Shown piece by piece: positions 11,939 through 24,054 of a stretch of DNA of 64,000 nt. Numbering within the stretch: the first letter of the stretch is position 1; the number at the start of each line of letters is the position of its first letter. The stretch spans positions 84,120,846-84,184,845 of the forward strand of contig NC_061862.1 in assembly GCF_907164915.1 (NCBI RefSeq), in the 5' to 3' direction. A program made the position numbers and the translations under genes. Below the pieces are notes generated by a model. That model saw only the letters and a program-made list of their open reading frames with translations, searched no databases and was not told the origin of the DNA. This stretch comes from Impatiens glandulifera. Its lineage: Eukaryota > Streptophyta > Magnoliopsida > Ericales > Balsaminaceae.

Positions 11939-13055
11939 ATGGAAGATCACAAGTTTGATTACATCTGGAAACGTGTGATTCGCGCGCCATTGACGCTCTC
12001 CTCTTATTATTCATTGGACAGTTGGGATGGACTTCACCATTTTTTCCCAACTAAAATAGGAAAGGTTGTATTAAATAGAGATGTCGATTCGTTTCTGCCC
12101 TTAATGATATGGGGAATTTAGAACCCCATATTTAAACTTTTGGGCCCTTCATCTTTCTGAATCGAGGCCCGACTCGCGTTGTTCCAACAACCGACAGAGA
12201 GTACCTCAGTATACGAACGCGCGCAGTAACTGAGAGTCCTATTACACCTAAGGTCAACTTCAATTCACCAAACCAATGTTCATCTCGTGTAGTAAGTGTG
12301 GACTCGCACAAGGATATTGAGTAGACAGTTGATGTATCAGACTCGACTCTATCCTTCGTAGCATGCATTCCCATCTTTGTGGCAACGGATTCAGTAAGCT
12401 ATGTGTCCGGTGCACGGAAAACTATCGGTCGAGGAGCAAAACCTTATGCCACATTCATCTTGAATAGCATGATCCCTTTCTTAGTAATGGATTCACCTAG
12501 CGCGAGGCTGATAACAAAGACACCGACCATTAAAACCTTCTATTTTCGGGCTTAAATTTTTTTTTCCAACTAACTGTCAAGGAGTGTGAATCTTGTTCGA
12601 AGGCATTAAAACCGAACCCGAATCCTGAGCATGAGTCATTACGTCAAAAATAAATCATAAAACCTCCATATAACACATTTCCCAATAGTTAGATTCTTTT
12701 TCAGGTCCTTGTCCGAGACAGAAGCAAACCTTTTTTTTACATAAATGATTCTAGAGTTGAGGCATGAAATGGTGCTAGACGACTTGGCAATTCTACCTTA
12801 CTTCCAGGATTTGATTGTTGCTTGATGAGAAAAAACTGTATGTTTGGCTCTATATGAAGCTTCTTGGCTTAGTAAGCTCTTCTTTCATGAACTTTACCTC
12901 AACAAAGGATGCGATAAAGGAGTCACCATCTGTCACATGGGTGAGAAGGGTGGATATTCTTCCGGTGCAGTTAGATTGGACCTGAGGAAGAATAGAACGG
13001 GTGTAACGAAATAAGAACGAGTAGAATACTTCCTACGAGAGGCAAAACATCAAGT
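11939..13055. other. Higher-GC block of unknown origin
   Basis: Base composition changes sharply here compared with the AT-rich DNA on both sides, with many CG dinucleotides (for example near 11980 and 12170-12230). Short frames exist on both strands (11939-12121 plus; 12132-12374 minus, 80 aa) but none is recognisable. Since a mitochondrial nad2 fragment lies 1.5 kb downstream, this could be further organelle-derived DNA, but I could not identify any mitochondrial gene in it. Confidence 0.4.
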
Positions 13056-14550
13056 ATTAAATATAAAGCATTATGAATTAAACATTAAGCATCAAGTAAC
13101 AATCATCAAACAACAAGCATCAAGCATCAAGCATCAAGCATCACGCATCAAGCATCAAGCATCATGCATTAAGAATTAAGCATTAAGCATTTAACATTAA
13201 GCGTTAAGCGTTAAGCGTTAAACGTTAAGTGTTAAGCGTTAAACGTTAAACGTTAAGCGTTAAGCGTTAAGCGTTAAGCGTTAAGCGTTAAGCGTTAATC
13301 GTTTAGCGTTAAGCATTAAGCGTTAAGCGTTAAGCGTTAAACGTTAAGCGTTAAGCGTTAAGCGTTAAGCGTTAAGTGTTAAGCATTTAAACATTAAGAA
13401 TTAAACATTAAGCAATAAGCAATAAGCAATAAGAAATAAGCAATAAGCAATAAGCAATAAGCAATAAGCATAAGCAATAAGCAATAAGCAATAAGCAATA
13501 AGCAATAAGCAATAAGCAATAAGCAATAAGCAATAAGCAATAAGCAATAAGCAATAAGCAATAAGCAATAAGCAATAAGCAATAAGCATCAAGCATCAAG
13601 CATCAAGCATCAAACATCAAGAATCAAGCATCAAGCATCAAGCATCAAGCATCAATCATTAAACATCAAACATCAAACATCAAACATCAAACATCAAACA
13701 TCAAGCATCAAGCATCAAGCATAAGCATCAAACATCAAACATCAAACATCAAATATCAACAATCAAGCATCAAGCATCAAGAATTAAGCATCAAGCATCA
13801 AGCATCAAGCATCAAGCATCAAGCATCAAGCATCAAGCATCAAGCATCAAGCATCAAGCATCAAGCATCAAGCATCAAGCATCAACCATCAAACATCAAG
13901 CATTAAGCATCAAGCAACAAATAATAAACATCAACCATGAACCATCAACCATCAAGCATCGAGAAATAAACCTCAAGCAATTAAGCATTAATAATTAAGC
14001 ATTAAACATCAAGCATCAAATATCAAGTAACAAGTAACAAGTAACATGAAACATGCATCAAGTAACAAACATCAAACAACAAACATCAAGAAAAAAGAAT
14101 GAATCATCAACCATCAACTATCAACCATCAACAATCAAGCATCAAGTAACAAGCATCAAACAACAAACATCAACTATCAACCATCAACCATAAAGCAACA
14201 ATCATCAAGCATCAAGCATCTAACAGCAAACACAAGAACCAAGCATCAAACAACTAGCATCAAGCATTAAATATCAACCATTAAGTATCAAGCATCAAGT
14301 ATCAAGTATCAAGCAACAAGTAATAACCAATAAAAAAAATTATAAAGTATCAAGCATTAAGCATCAAACAATAAGCATCATGCATCAAGAAACAAACATC
14401 AAGCATTAAGCATTACAAATCAAGCATCAAGCAACAAGAAACAAGCATCAAATATCAAGTATCAAGAAACAACCAATAATAAACAATCATCAAACATCAA
14501 GTATCAAGTATCAAGCAAAAAACAACAACTAAAAAGAAACAATGAAGCAT
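13056..14550. repeat. Heptamer satellite (AAGCNNN family)
   Basis: About 1.5 kb of 7-bp repeats sharing AAGC plus three variable bases. Homogeneous sub-blocks are visible: AAGCATC (about 13110-13160 and 13770-13885), AAGCGTT (about 13200-13380), AAGCAAT (about 13410-13585) and AAACATC (about 13660-13760). The edges (13060-13110 and 13890-14550) are scrambled versions such as CATCAAC and AAGTAAC. Because 7 is not a multiple of 3, every frame reads as the same repeating heptapeptide on the minus strand; none of those frames is a gene. Confidence 0.93.
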
Positions 14551-14554
14551 TAAG

Positions 14555-14820
14555 CTTTTTGAAAAGACTTTTAGGTCATAGTTCTATTTGACATGTAGGC
14601 TATATTCGTACCGATTTCTCATGTGGAACCATAGAAGGAATTCAATCACTACTAATTGGACTCTTTATTTATGCACAAATGACGATAGATGCATTCGCCA
14701 TAGTTTCAGCATTACGACAAACTCGTGTCAAATATATAGCGGATTTGGGCGCTCTAGTAAAAACGAATCCTATTTTGGCTATTCCTTCTCCATTACATGT
14801 TCTCATACGCAGGAATACCC
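14555..14820 (+). pseudogene. nad2: Mitochondrial nad2 fragment in nuclear DNA (NUMT)
   Basis: Translation gives LKRLLGHSSI-stop-HVGY, then FSCGTIEGIQSLLIGLFIYA, then TIDAFAIVSALRQTRVKY and IADLGALVKTNPILAI, which I recognise as the middle-to-late part of plant mitochondrial NADH dehydrogenase subunit 2 (a complex I membrane subunit). A glycine codon has become TGA near 14590, and the frame slips after NPILAI (about 14785), where nad2 would read TFSITMFSYAGIP. The match fades at about 14820. These lesions and the surrounding satellite and transposon DNA show a non-functional nuclear insertion. The origin of 14821-14968 is unclear; it may be more organelle DNA. Confidence 0.85.
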
Positions 14821-15667
14821 ACGATAGCCGAATTTTAGAGAGGAGCGAAAGGTCAGAGATTGATCCCTCAGAAGGGGCCAACGATGACTTAGCTGAAGCA
14901 CGGTTTGGAATGAGCTTCCGTGTTATAAGCCTGTCTTGTTATTTGCCTTCATGAGAACTCTGAGATTACTTGATGCAGCGTGGGGGTGAAGTAGGAGAAG
15001 CGGGAGAAGACTATTGGAGTTTAAACTGTGTTATGAAGTCGGTTAAACAATACAGAGAGAAGTTAATCAATGAGGAACAAGATCGATTTAATGCTTCTTC
15101 AGCTGAGAAAGTGGTGGTAGAATTTCTTTGTCTAGCGGATAGAATGGCTGCTTGTGGATGTGTACAGAAAGTTGTGAGTAATTGGGGTTCGGCTACTCGT
15201 CTTGCTCCAATGGCTCTTTCTGTTCAACCTAGACTTCAAGGATCTCTTGTTAAGATATCTAGTAAGTTATATAATTTATTTATAAACTCTAAATTTTGAA
15301 CCATATATATATATATATATAGGGAAGATCTATGTACAAGCTTACTCGGTCTATAGCCCTTGGGTAGTTCAAAATATCTTCTATGTAAATGACAATAACA
15401 ATGAGAAATTCCGTCGTTATGGATAGTTTTCCATCGCTAAATGAGAATAACAACAGTAAATTAGGTGTATTTTGTTTGTTTTCTTAATATTATTATTATT
15501 TTGGTCCGAGTAAGTTTTGAATCCTTTCTTTGTCTATATATGTAGCTTTCTTGTTTAAGCAAGTGAAAGATATGAAAGGGATATATGAAGATAAGAAGGA
15601 GAAATTGAATGAAAGTAAGATGAAGATGTTGATGTCGTGATTTTCATTACTGTGTCGAGCAAGTAAT

Positions 15668-16110
15668 CACTAGTAGAAAAAGAGGTATCAGTAAGGGCGA
15701 AAACCGTTACTGAAATCATCAAATGTCGTTACTGAAACACATCTGTAACGGCAAATAAAACCGTTACCAATCGTTACAAAAACATTCGTTACAGAAACTT
15801 CACAGGTATCAGTAACGGCTTTCGAAATCTGTTACTGATAGTCAATGGACAACAGTAACGGTTCTAGCCGACTTAAAACCGTTACTGAAAGGCATAATTA
15901 TCAGTAACGACATTCAAGAACCGTTACTGAATATATTTGGGCAACAGTAACGGTTCTAGCCATGTTAAAACCGTTACTGAAAGGCATAAATTATCAGTAA
16001 CGACTTTCGAAAACCGTTACTGATACTTGTGAAGTTTCTGTGACGATTTTTTATTTGTTAAACCGTTACAAACAAATTTATAGTAACGGATTTTTAATTC
16101 ATAAAACTGT
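15668..16110. repeat. CACTA left terminal and subterminal repeats
   Basis: TIR followed by about a dozen ACCGTTACTG/CAGTAACGG motifs in alternating orientation, often paired as hairpins of about 40-60 bp. In En/Spm these regions bind TNPA and bring the ends together. The AC-rich stretch 16140-16330, with repeats of CCAAAAACCA and CACAAACTACAATCCAT, separates it from the TNPA-like gene. Confidence 0.85.
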
Positions 16111-16375
16111 TACTAAACTATAATCGCTTTTTTTTCTCCAAATTTTTACCTATATAAAACCACAATCATCAATAACCAAAAACCACAATCATCAATAACT
16201 AAAAACCAAAAACCAAAAACCAAAAACCACAATCATTAATTCAAAACAATAATCATACACAAACTACAATCCATCCACAAACTACAATCCATCCACAAAC
16301 TACAATCATATCACAAATCCACAAAAACCATTAATTAACGTACTTCAAATAACATACATTTTAACTAACCAGAAT

Positions 16376-18146
16376 TTAAGTGGGAGGGGCATCATCTCTA
16401 GTGGGAGGGGCAGGTGGACGTTGAGGGCGAGCACCGGGAATCATGGATAATAAGAAGTTCATCGTCTCCCTCATCTCAAGCATCTCATCTCGCATTCTAT
16501 CACGCTCTACAAATGATTGTTGTCTCTCCTTATGAGCTTCTTCACGTTCCATTTCACACTGCCTTTGTAATTCTTCGTGCTCCATTTGACGCTGCCTTTG
16601 TGCTTCCTCACGCTCCATCTGACGCTCGAGTAATTCTTCTCCGTGCTCTCTCCGTGCCTGAAATTTCTCCGCTTCACGCTCCTCTCGCATCCTCTGCATC
16701 TCCTCAAGTAAAACTCGGTTTTCTTCACGGAAATGTTGCGTGTCACTGCGCGGTGTGCTAGAACCCCCACGAGCATCTGCTCTAAAACATGTAGGTGTGA
16801 CACCTGAGCCCATACCCACGACTCGCCTATGTCCCTGAGACCCGAACGCATACTCAACCAACTACAGGTCATTCCTAGTCGGGTCTTCTTCTATAGCAGT
16901 TCGCAAGGAAGTCTACAAACACAAATTATATTTGATTACATACATAAAATAAATAAAACTAATAAGCACGACTTACCACTTTTTCTTGAATAATAGGGGA
17001 ACCTCCATATTTGGATTTTGCAGAGTTGGTTTCTTTGTATGAGTGTGGAGAAATAATTCCGCAAAATTAGGCGAGGTACCAGTAGTCTTCTCCTGTACAA
17101 ATTTAAGAATTGATAAAAATGTAATAACATTATAAACTTTGTTATTCAATGATAAAACGAACCATTTGCTTATCCACTTGCGAAAATGAGATGCTGCCCG
17201 CATGATTCTTGTACACAACACGCGACCTATTTTGCGCATTCACATTACTTGTTTTCTGCAAATAAGAAAACATTTGTGCTTAATGAATGATTAATGTAAG
17301 AGCTCTTTATAAAAACGTTAACTTACCTTGAACTCCAAAGTGAGAAAGCGACGATCAAGAAGATAATGCCAATCACTTAGTTCGATCTCGGGAGGGGAAT
17401 TTTCCCTAATCGCTTCCTCATTACCTTCACGAGCTTTAACGTACAAGGTGTTCCAATGACATCTCCATCTATCCCATAATTTGTTTGCTTGAAATAAACC
17501 TTGTCTGCGATAGTTGTTGATGTCCTCCCCCACAGCCACGAAAAGATCCTAAATTGTCAACATTAAAATACGATTATAGATTTTGATGAATACATAAAAA
17601 TTAATAATATAAAAAGTTACCGTGATAGCCATCCATACGTGATCTAGTTGTGTAGAGCTCAGGTCTGACCAACGCAAAGTCCTGTGAGGTAGTGCATTGG
17701 AGTCTCGAATGACACTCCCAATATGCCTCGACCAAGCTGTCCTATTCTCGCACATTAGTTTACCATCTACCGGGTTAAATTGAAGAGTAATCTTTTGCCC
17801 CACTTGCAATCTACCAACTGCTGTATTTTTGTTTTTGCCCCGTCTCCTCCTCCAAATAGATCCTAAAATTAAACACAAAATTATATAAGATCATAAAAAA
17901 AATACTTAAGCAAACACTAGTACCTCCATCTTGCTCCTTAGACGGGGGTTGTGTCTCATCATCATCATCATCATCGAGGTTAGTGTTTGGTACACTATCA
18001 ACATTCATGACATCATCAAGGTCCAAATAAATTTCCCCGATAGAGTTAAGTATTTGCAAAGGATCTTCTGAATGTTCCTCGGTCCTCTGTACAAGGTCGT
18101 TTAGCGCGCTGCTTAAACTCTTACCTTGCATTCTTTTAGGTGCCAT
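16376..18146 (-). CDS. TNPA-like protein (plant Ptta/En/Spm transposase family), multi-exon
   Basis: Minus-strand gene starting MAPKRMQGKS (18146) and ending at a TAA at 16376-16378. Exon text in order: an acidic N-terminus with a run of Asp; a basic RRRRGKNKN segment with VGQKITLQFNPVDGKL and HIGSVIRD; FQANKLWDRWRCHWNTL-type text with YLLDRRFLTLEFK; PNFAELFLHTHTKKPT; and a C-terminal coiled coil rich in EERE/ERQME/EEAQRQRQMEHEE. Splice sites fit (for example GGAG|GTACTA near 17924 and TTTAG|GATC near 17863, giving GGS-I-W). This is the layout of the second, DNA-binding protein of CACTA elements. It appears intact over the parts I checked, but exact exon borders in 16870-17330 are inferred. 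Confidence 0.8.
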
Positions 18147-18220
18147 GATAGCTGCAAATATTGAATGTAATGTTTATAAGAAAAATTTACAAGTAACCCT
18201 TCATAGAAAATAATTCAACC

Positions 18221-21200
18221 TTAATTAGAATTACGGGGATTTATTGGTGTCACAATTTTCCATTCAAACCTTGGTACAGTATCTGTAGAGTAAAAGACTT
18301 GTTGTGCTTGGCTTGCCATTATGAATGGTTCATTTAATTGAGTCTGTAGAATCTTGTTGATATTTATACTAACATAACCATACTTATCAACTTTAATTCC
18401 CCGATCTTTGTGATGAACATCAAACCATTTTCATTTGAAGAGAATCACTCGTCTTCCACAAAAGAATATCACTTCTATGATTTCATTGATCACTCCATAG
18501 TAGTTAATAGTCTCGACCCCATTATTACCAACAACCAAAATCCCGCTATTTTGGGTGGTCAAGCTCTCGTCATGTTTTTCAGTGTTAAACTTGTACCCAT
18601 TTATTTTGCACGAGTTATATTTCTTTGCATACAATGTAGGCCCACATCCTAAAATCTTAAGATTCGTTGTCCTATCGGATTGATCGGTTAATTGCTCCAC
18701 CTATTAATTAGAAATTATTGTTAAACTAATTGTCATATACTAAAAAAAGAAATTGTTGAGACGATTACTTACTCTTTCTTGAAAATATCTAACATATTGT
18801 TTATCCCGAACTTCATTGGAAATATTAGGAGGGCATGATTGAACGAAATCACTGCGCAAATGATAGATTAAATTATTACTTAAATCATACCTCATAATGA
18901 AATTAATGGACTTACTTATAATATTCTTCAGCTTCGCGACAATTTTTTAAGATGTACCAATGAGCACGCTCACCATCACCCGGTTGATATGTGTAGGCTG
19001 TGACATTAGATAAGTCTTCCATAGAGATGAATATGGAGAATGTTGTAATTGTATTTATCGATTCATCTTCTGACTCTTGATCGTCCAAATATCGGGCACA
19101 CATGCTCATACTCTCATTCAAAAGGTAACTATCGCCGATTGAACCTTCTGGAAAGTTCCTGTTCCTAAGGTATTTCTTGAGTGTGCTCATATATTGTTCA
19201 ACTGGATACATCCATCGATACTGAACCGACCCTCCAAGACAAGCTTCAAAAGCAAAATGAACTGGAAAGTGCACCATTATATAAAAAAAAGGTGGAAAGA
19301 TCTTCTCCAATTTGCAAAGTGTCAAGACAATGTCGTCATGTAATGTTTCCAATTGCCCGCGTTGTAAACTTTTTTGGCAAAGCAACCGAAAGAACCTTGC
19401 TAAATTCACCACAGCATCGTACACATCATTGGAAAGTAGGCCACGTGTAGCTAGTGGAAGGAGATATTGTAATAAAATGTGACAATCGTGACTCTTCAAT
19501 CCTGAAATTTTTTTCTCCTCCATGTTTACACACGCCCCAATATTTGAACAAAAACCGTCTGGCATTTTAATATCTTTCAAAAACTGGCATAAACGTTTCT
19601 TGTGTTCTGAGTACAATGCATAGGGGGTCAGCGGACACCGAAGAACACCATCAAATTCAACCAGATGTAAAGAATGTTTTATGTTCATTATGACCAAATC
19701 TTTCCTTGCTTTAATTCCATCCTTGGTCTTTTCTTTGAAATTCATTAAAGTTCCCAACAAACTATCACATATATTCTTCTCAATGTGCATTACATCCAAA
19801 TTATGTCTCAACATCAAAGATTTCTAGTAAGGCAATTGAAAGAATATACTGAATTTGTTCCAATTATCACATCGGGATTCATGTATAACTTTCGTTTTCG
19901 TAGGCAGGTACTTTGTCAAACAAATTTCCTTTAGATCTCGCGCTTGCAATTGAAATTCGGAACCGGATAATAGTACAGGAGGACCTCTATGCTTAGTATG
20001 CCCGTCAAACGTATCGGTCTCTTTGCGCCATCGATGATTAGACGGGAGGAATCGTCGATGATTCATGTAATACTCCTTCTGGCAATTTGTTAACCTCAAA
20101 GACGCAATGTTCTGATTACAAGACGGACATGCCAATTTCCCCTTTGTACTCCATCCAGACAAATTTGCATATGCCGGGAAATCATTAATATTCTACATAA
20201 GAGCTGCACGTAAATTAAAATATTGTTTTCTACTTGCATCGTATGTCTTCACACCGGTATTCCACAATTTCGTCAACTCTTCAATAAGTGGCTCAAGAAA
20301 TACGTCAATACAATCTCCGGGACTTTTTGGTCCTGGAATGAGCATTGAAAGAAGAAAATTGTTTTTGTCCATACATGTAGTAGGAGAGATGTTGTAAGGG
20401 ATGAGAATAACTGGCCAAATGTTGTATGATGTTTTTCTGCTAGCAAAAGGTTGAAAACCATCACTTGCCAAACCAAGTCGCACATTTCGAGGTTCTGTTG
20501 AGAAATTTGGGTACAAGTTATCAAAGATCTTCCATGTCATTGAATTAGCAGGATGCCTCAACACATCATCTTCGGGATTGTTATCTTTATGCCAAGTCAT
20601 GCGTGGAGAAGTTTTGGAACACATGTATAATCTTTGCAACATCGGTTTTAATGGAAAATAGCGCAGCGACTTATTGGGTATATACTTACCATTCACCTTC
20701 GTTCGAATTGCACCATTAGATTTATTGACATTCCACCTAAAAATCCCACAAACTTTACATTGCTGCAAATTCTTATCCTCTTTACGAAAAAGCATGCAAT
20801 CATTCTTACACGCGTCAATTGTTTCGTACGATAGACCCATGTCTTTAATGAATTTATTGCACTCATAATACGAATTCGGTAGTTGATTATGAATTGACAG
20901 TATTTTCCTCCTTCAATAAACTCAACAATAAATCAAATGACGTGTTTGTCCACTGACCTACATTCTTTATGTGAAGAAGTTTAAGAAGAGTTGAGGCTTT
21001 GAAAATGCGACAACCTTCATACAAAGGTAGTTTCGAATCATCCAACAATTTGTAAAACGTCTTAGAATCATCAACGAGATGCTCATTTTTACTTGGATGT
21101 TCATTATGATTGTTGACATTAGGATACAAATCAGCAATAATATCTTCCATTAGATGATCCTCAGCAATAATATCTTCCATTAGATGATCCTCACAAACTT

Positions 21201-21566
21201 CAACAGGTTCGTCTTCCATGATATTAGTCTCGTTATTTGGTGGTACATTGATCGGTTCGTCTTCAATTTCATCATCTGATTCATCTTCCTTCACATTCTC
21301 AGTAACAACATTTACATTCTGACGTCCAATTTTCCTTTCACCGTGAAAATACCAAAAACCATAATTTTGTCTTATTCCGAATACAATCAGATGGGATCTA
21401 ACCACACTCTTATTCTCATATACTCGATTTGCACACCTTACACAAGGACATGCAATCGATGATCTACCCGTAGACCTTTCAACAAATTCTATGAATTTGT
21501 CAACCCCCCACTATATTTAGGATCGGTACGAAATATAGTCATCCATGTTTTGTCTGGAATTTCCAT
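18221..21566 (-). pseudogene. CACTA TNPD/tnp2-type transposase, decayed
   Basis: Starts at ATG 21566 and reads a transposase-associated zinc-binding domain (CPCVRCANRV, about 21450), then the tnp2 transposase domain: KLLDDSKLPLYEGC, CKVCGIFRWN, YPNFSTEPRNVRLGLASDG, YNIWPVILIPYN, LACPSCNQNI, LRHNLDVMHIEKNICDS, HDCHILLQYLLP, MYPVEQYMSTLKKYLRNRN. After an intron come the C-terminal DUF4218/4216-type parts, ending near SQAQQVFYSTDTVPRFEWK and a TAA at 18221-18223. Lesions: a frameshift in a six-G run near 21505; a frame slip with stop near 20890; TAG where Trp is expected at 20193-20195 and again at 19824-19826; and TGA at 18431-18433. It encodes the catalytic protein that cuts and moves CACTA elements, now inactive in this copy. 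Confidence 0.93.
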
Positions 21567-23154
21567 CTAACCTAACATACAAATTAATAATCCAACAACC
21601 TAACATCAATAATCAAACATACAAATCATTTATTAATCTAATAATCTAAACATGCAATAATCTAATAAACAACAATCCATCAATAATCTAACATACAAAT
21701 AATCTAACTTAATCTACCAATCCAATAATCTAACATATAAATAATTATTATCTAACCTAACATCAATAATCTAACTTAGCATTCAATATTATCTAACTTA
21801 ATATATAAATTATCCACTAACCTAACATCAATAATCTACTAATCTAACAATGCTAGCATCCAATATCAATATATTAATCTAACAATCAAACATTGATTGT
21901 AAATAAGAACTAACCTGGATTTGAAAGGGCAAACTTCAATCAGCGACAAGAAATACAAGGGCAAATTCAAACGGTGAAAATTGAATTTTCTGCAAAATAG
22001 AATGAAAAAGATTAAGTGAGAAATAATCCACATAGTTCTATTTCAAATTAACTATTCTTAATAAAACAATTTGGCTGAAATAACTTGAAACATTAAGTGT
22101 TTATTTGAAATGTGTAAAGATCAAAAGGTGTCGAAACTGGGCACTACAACTATATCAGATTCTACTTCTATTATTTTCACTAGCTTTCAATAACCCAATA
22201 ACATTTGAATAGCTTTTATATAAAATAACAGACGTCAAAAGAGTTTGGCACATAAAATTCCTTTAAATAATATTCTTAAGAATAATGAAAAGAAGAATAA
22301 TATAGTATAAAATAATCTCAAATAACCCAAAACAAGTACTTAAAATAAGTGTTATGAATGGTATTTAAAGTGAGCATGATATATGTTCAATGTATATTTT
22401 GAACACAATTTCGGCACATTTCCGATCAAAGCAGTTTCCAAAATTTGGTTTTGCACTTTAGTTCATCTTCATTCAACTAATTATAATATATTCAAATGAA
22501 CTCAACCTAATCTTTCTCAATGCTTTCTAACACAATATATTGTAGATAAGAATCAAATTCAAGTTCATTTGTCAAAAAATCTCCAATTAGAACTCAAAAC
22601 ATCCAATGAACAATTTTCACATTTTCAAAATATCATTCATATGTATTCAACCAAATCCTATTTGATTCCATCTAAATTTTGTAAAACTTCCTAATATCAT
22701 GAACATTAAGGCATATGATTTTCTAGAACCATATGTGTCTTCAACAAAACGAACAAAACGATCATACAATCCAGGTTGTTCAATGTCAAACAAACAAAAC
22801 GATATATATACAAACTGTAAATCCATAAAGAACAAAAATTGACCTATAATAGTCTAACGAAAATGGAATGCAGTATGCTCACCTCGCGTGAATGATGAAT
22901 GCAGGATGATTGGAGTCTTCTACCGGCGGGGCAAACGACGGCGGTGGTGATCGATTGTAGAAGGCGGGCGGCCGGCGGATTGCGGGTAGAGAAGAGGGAA
23001 GAAGAATAGGGAAGAGAGAACTTACCTGATTGCACCTTGGATGATCGGAGTGTTCTACCGGCGACGGCGGATGATCGGCGGATGATCGGAAGAAAACGGG
23101 AGCGCGAAAAAAAACGAAAGAAGAAAAAAAAAGAAGGGAAAAGAAGGCGGCGCG
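21567..23154 (-). promoter_or_regulatory. CACTA internal upstream region (promoter/5' leader)
   Basis: Contains tandem CTAACAT/AATCTAAC repeats (21570-21890), AT-rich DNA, and a GC-rich block at 22880-23100 with duplicated TGATCGGAGTGTTCTACCGGCG-like text. The minus strand of this block has a good splice donor (CAATCAG|GTAAGT near 23025). It is likely the leader exon(s) and introns of the transposase transcript. No protein gene seen. Confidence 0.5.
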
Positions 23155-23819
23155 GGAGTTATTACAGGATATCTGTAACGGTTTTCTAAATAACCGTTAC
23201 AGATACTAGTAGAGAAGTTAAAAAGTCGGCTCAGTATCTGTAACTGTTATTTAGGAAACCGTTACAGATACTCTATTAGTAACGACTTTAAAAGAAAACT
23301 GTTACTGATATCCTTTATTGAACCGTTATAAAGGAATCCGTATCTGTAACGGTTTTACAAATAACCGTTACAGATACTAGTGGAGAAAATGAAAAGACGG
23401 TTCAGTATCTGTAACGGTTAATTAAAAATTGTTACAGATACTCTATTAGTAACGACTTTAATAGAAAACCGTTACTGATATCCTTACTGAAACGTTAAAG
23501 GGAAGCCGTATCTGTAACGGTTTTCTAAATAACCGTTACAGATAGTAGTAGAGATAATGAAAAGACGGTTCAGTATCTGTAACGGTTGATCAAGAATCGT
23601 TATAGATACTCTATTAGTAACGACTTTAATAGAAAACTGCTACTGATATCCTTACTGAAACGTTAAAGGGAGGTCGTATCTGTAACAGTTTATATAGCCG
23701 TTACAGATGTACTTATAATAGTAACGGTTTATTATACCCGTTACTGATAAAAAATATTAGTAAGGGCCTTCGAGCGCCGTTACTAATAGTCATTACAGAA
23801 GACTTCTTTTCTACTAGTG
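23155..23819. repeat. CACTA right terminal and subterminal repeats
   Basis: Dense array of TATCTGTAACGGTT and AACCGTTACAGATA motifs arranged as inverted pairs with a spacing of about 150-190 bp between pairs, ending in the terminal CTTTTCTACTAGTG. It is the partner of the left subterminal region but with TCTGTAACGG variants dominating over CAGTAACGG. Confidence 0.88.
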
Positions 23820-24054
23820 AATCGTATCGATGCTTCGATTCTCCGATTCTGAGTGTGAATGAAAGAATGGAGATGGAGAGATCATTGGAAGAGACGATTG
23901 AGAAATTGGAAGGTGAAGATGAACCAGAGAAGGTTCTTTCTCTTTGGCTTCATTACTTTACTATTGTCCTTCCTCTGATTGGCCGAATCTTTACTCTTGT
24001 TATATTCGTTGGTGCCCTGCATCCCGTAATTCACTCGTCGTTGTCGCCATCTGA

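Larger units (their letters stand above)
15668..23819 (-). mobile_element. CACTA (En/Spm-type) element, 8.15 kb, AAT target duplication
   Basis: Termini CACTAGTAGAAAAAGAG at 15668 and, reverse-complemented, CACTAGTAGAAAAGAAG ending at 23819. The 3-bp direct repeat AAT lies at 15665-15667 and 23820-23822. Subterminal arrays at 15668-16110 and 23155-23819 hold many copies of CAGTAACGGTT/AACCGTTACTG-type motifs in both orientations, the usual binding sites for the TNPA protein. Both element genes (TNPD-like 21566-18221, TNPA-like 18146-16376) are on the minus strand. It interrupts the host pseudogene at 14970-24054. The transposase gene is decayed, so the copy is probably no longer autonomous. 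Confidence 0.96.
14970..24054 (+). pseudogene. Broken host gene 3' part, BTB/POZ-protein-like, split by CACTA
   Basis: Pieces: 14973-15261 (ending A|GTAAGT), then 15546-15667, then, after the CACTA element, 23823-24054. The coding text includes VVEFLCLADRMAACGCVQK, VSNWGSATRLAPMALSVQPR, LFKQVKDMKGIYEDKKEKLN and ERSLEETIEKLEGEDEPEKV. From memory this resembles the C-terminal region of plant BTB/POZ-domain proteins, but I am not certain. Damage besides the transposon: a TGA near 15640 where Trp is expected, an apparent 8-bp duplication at about 23842 that shifts the frame, and a one-base loss at about 23964 just after LWLHYFT; past that slip another frame runs to TGA at 24052-24054. The 5' part is missing and abuts the NUMT region. 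Confidence 0.6.

Noticed and set aside
12132..12374. 80-aa minus-strand frame in the higher-GC block
   Set aside because: No family recognised and no supporting signals; kept only as part of the unexplained block.
13394..13599. Three overlapping minus-strand frames reading repeated LLIAYC
   Set aside because: They are translations of the AAGCAAT heptamer repeat, which is open in all three frames; no gene-like features.
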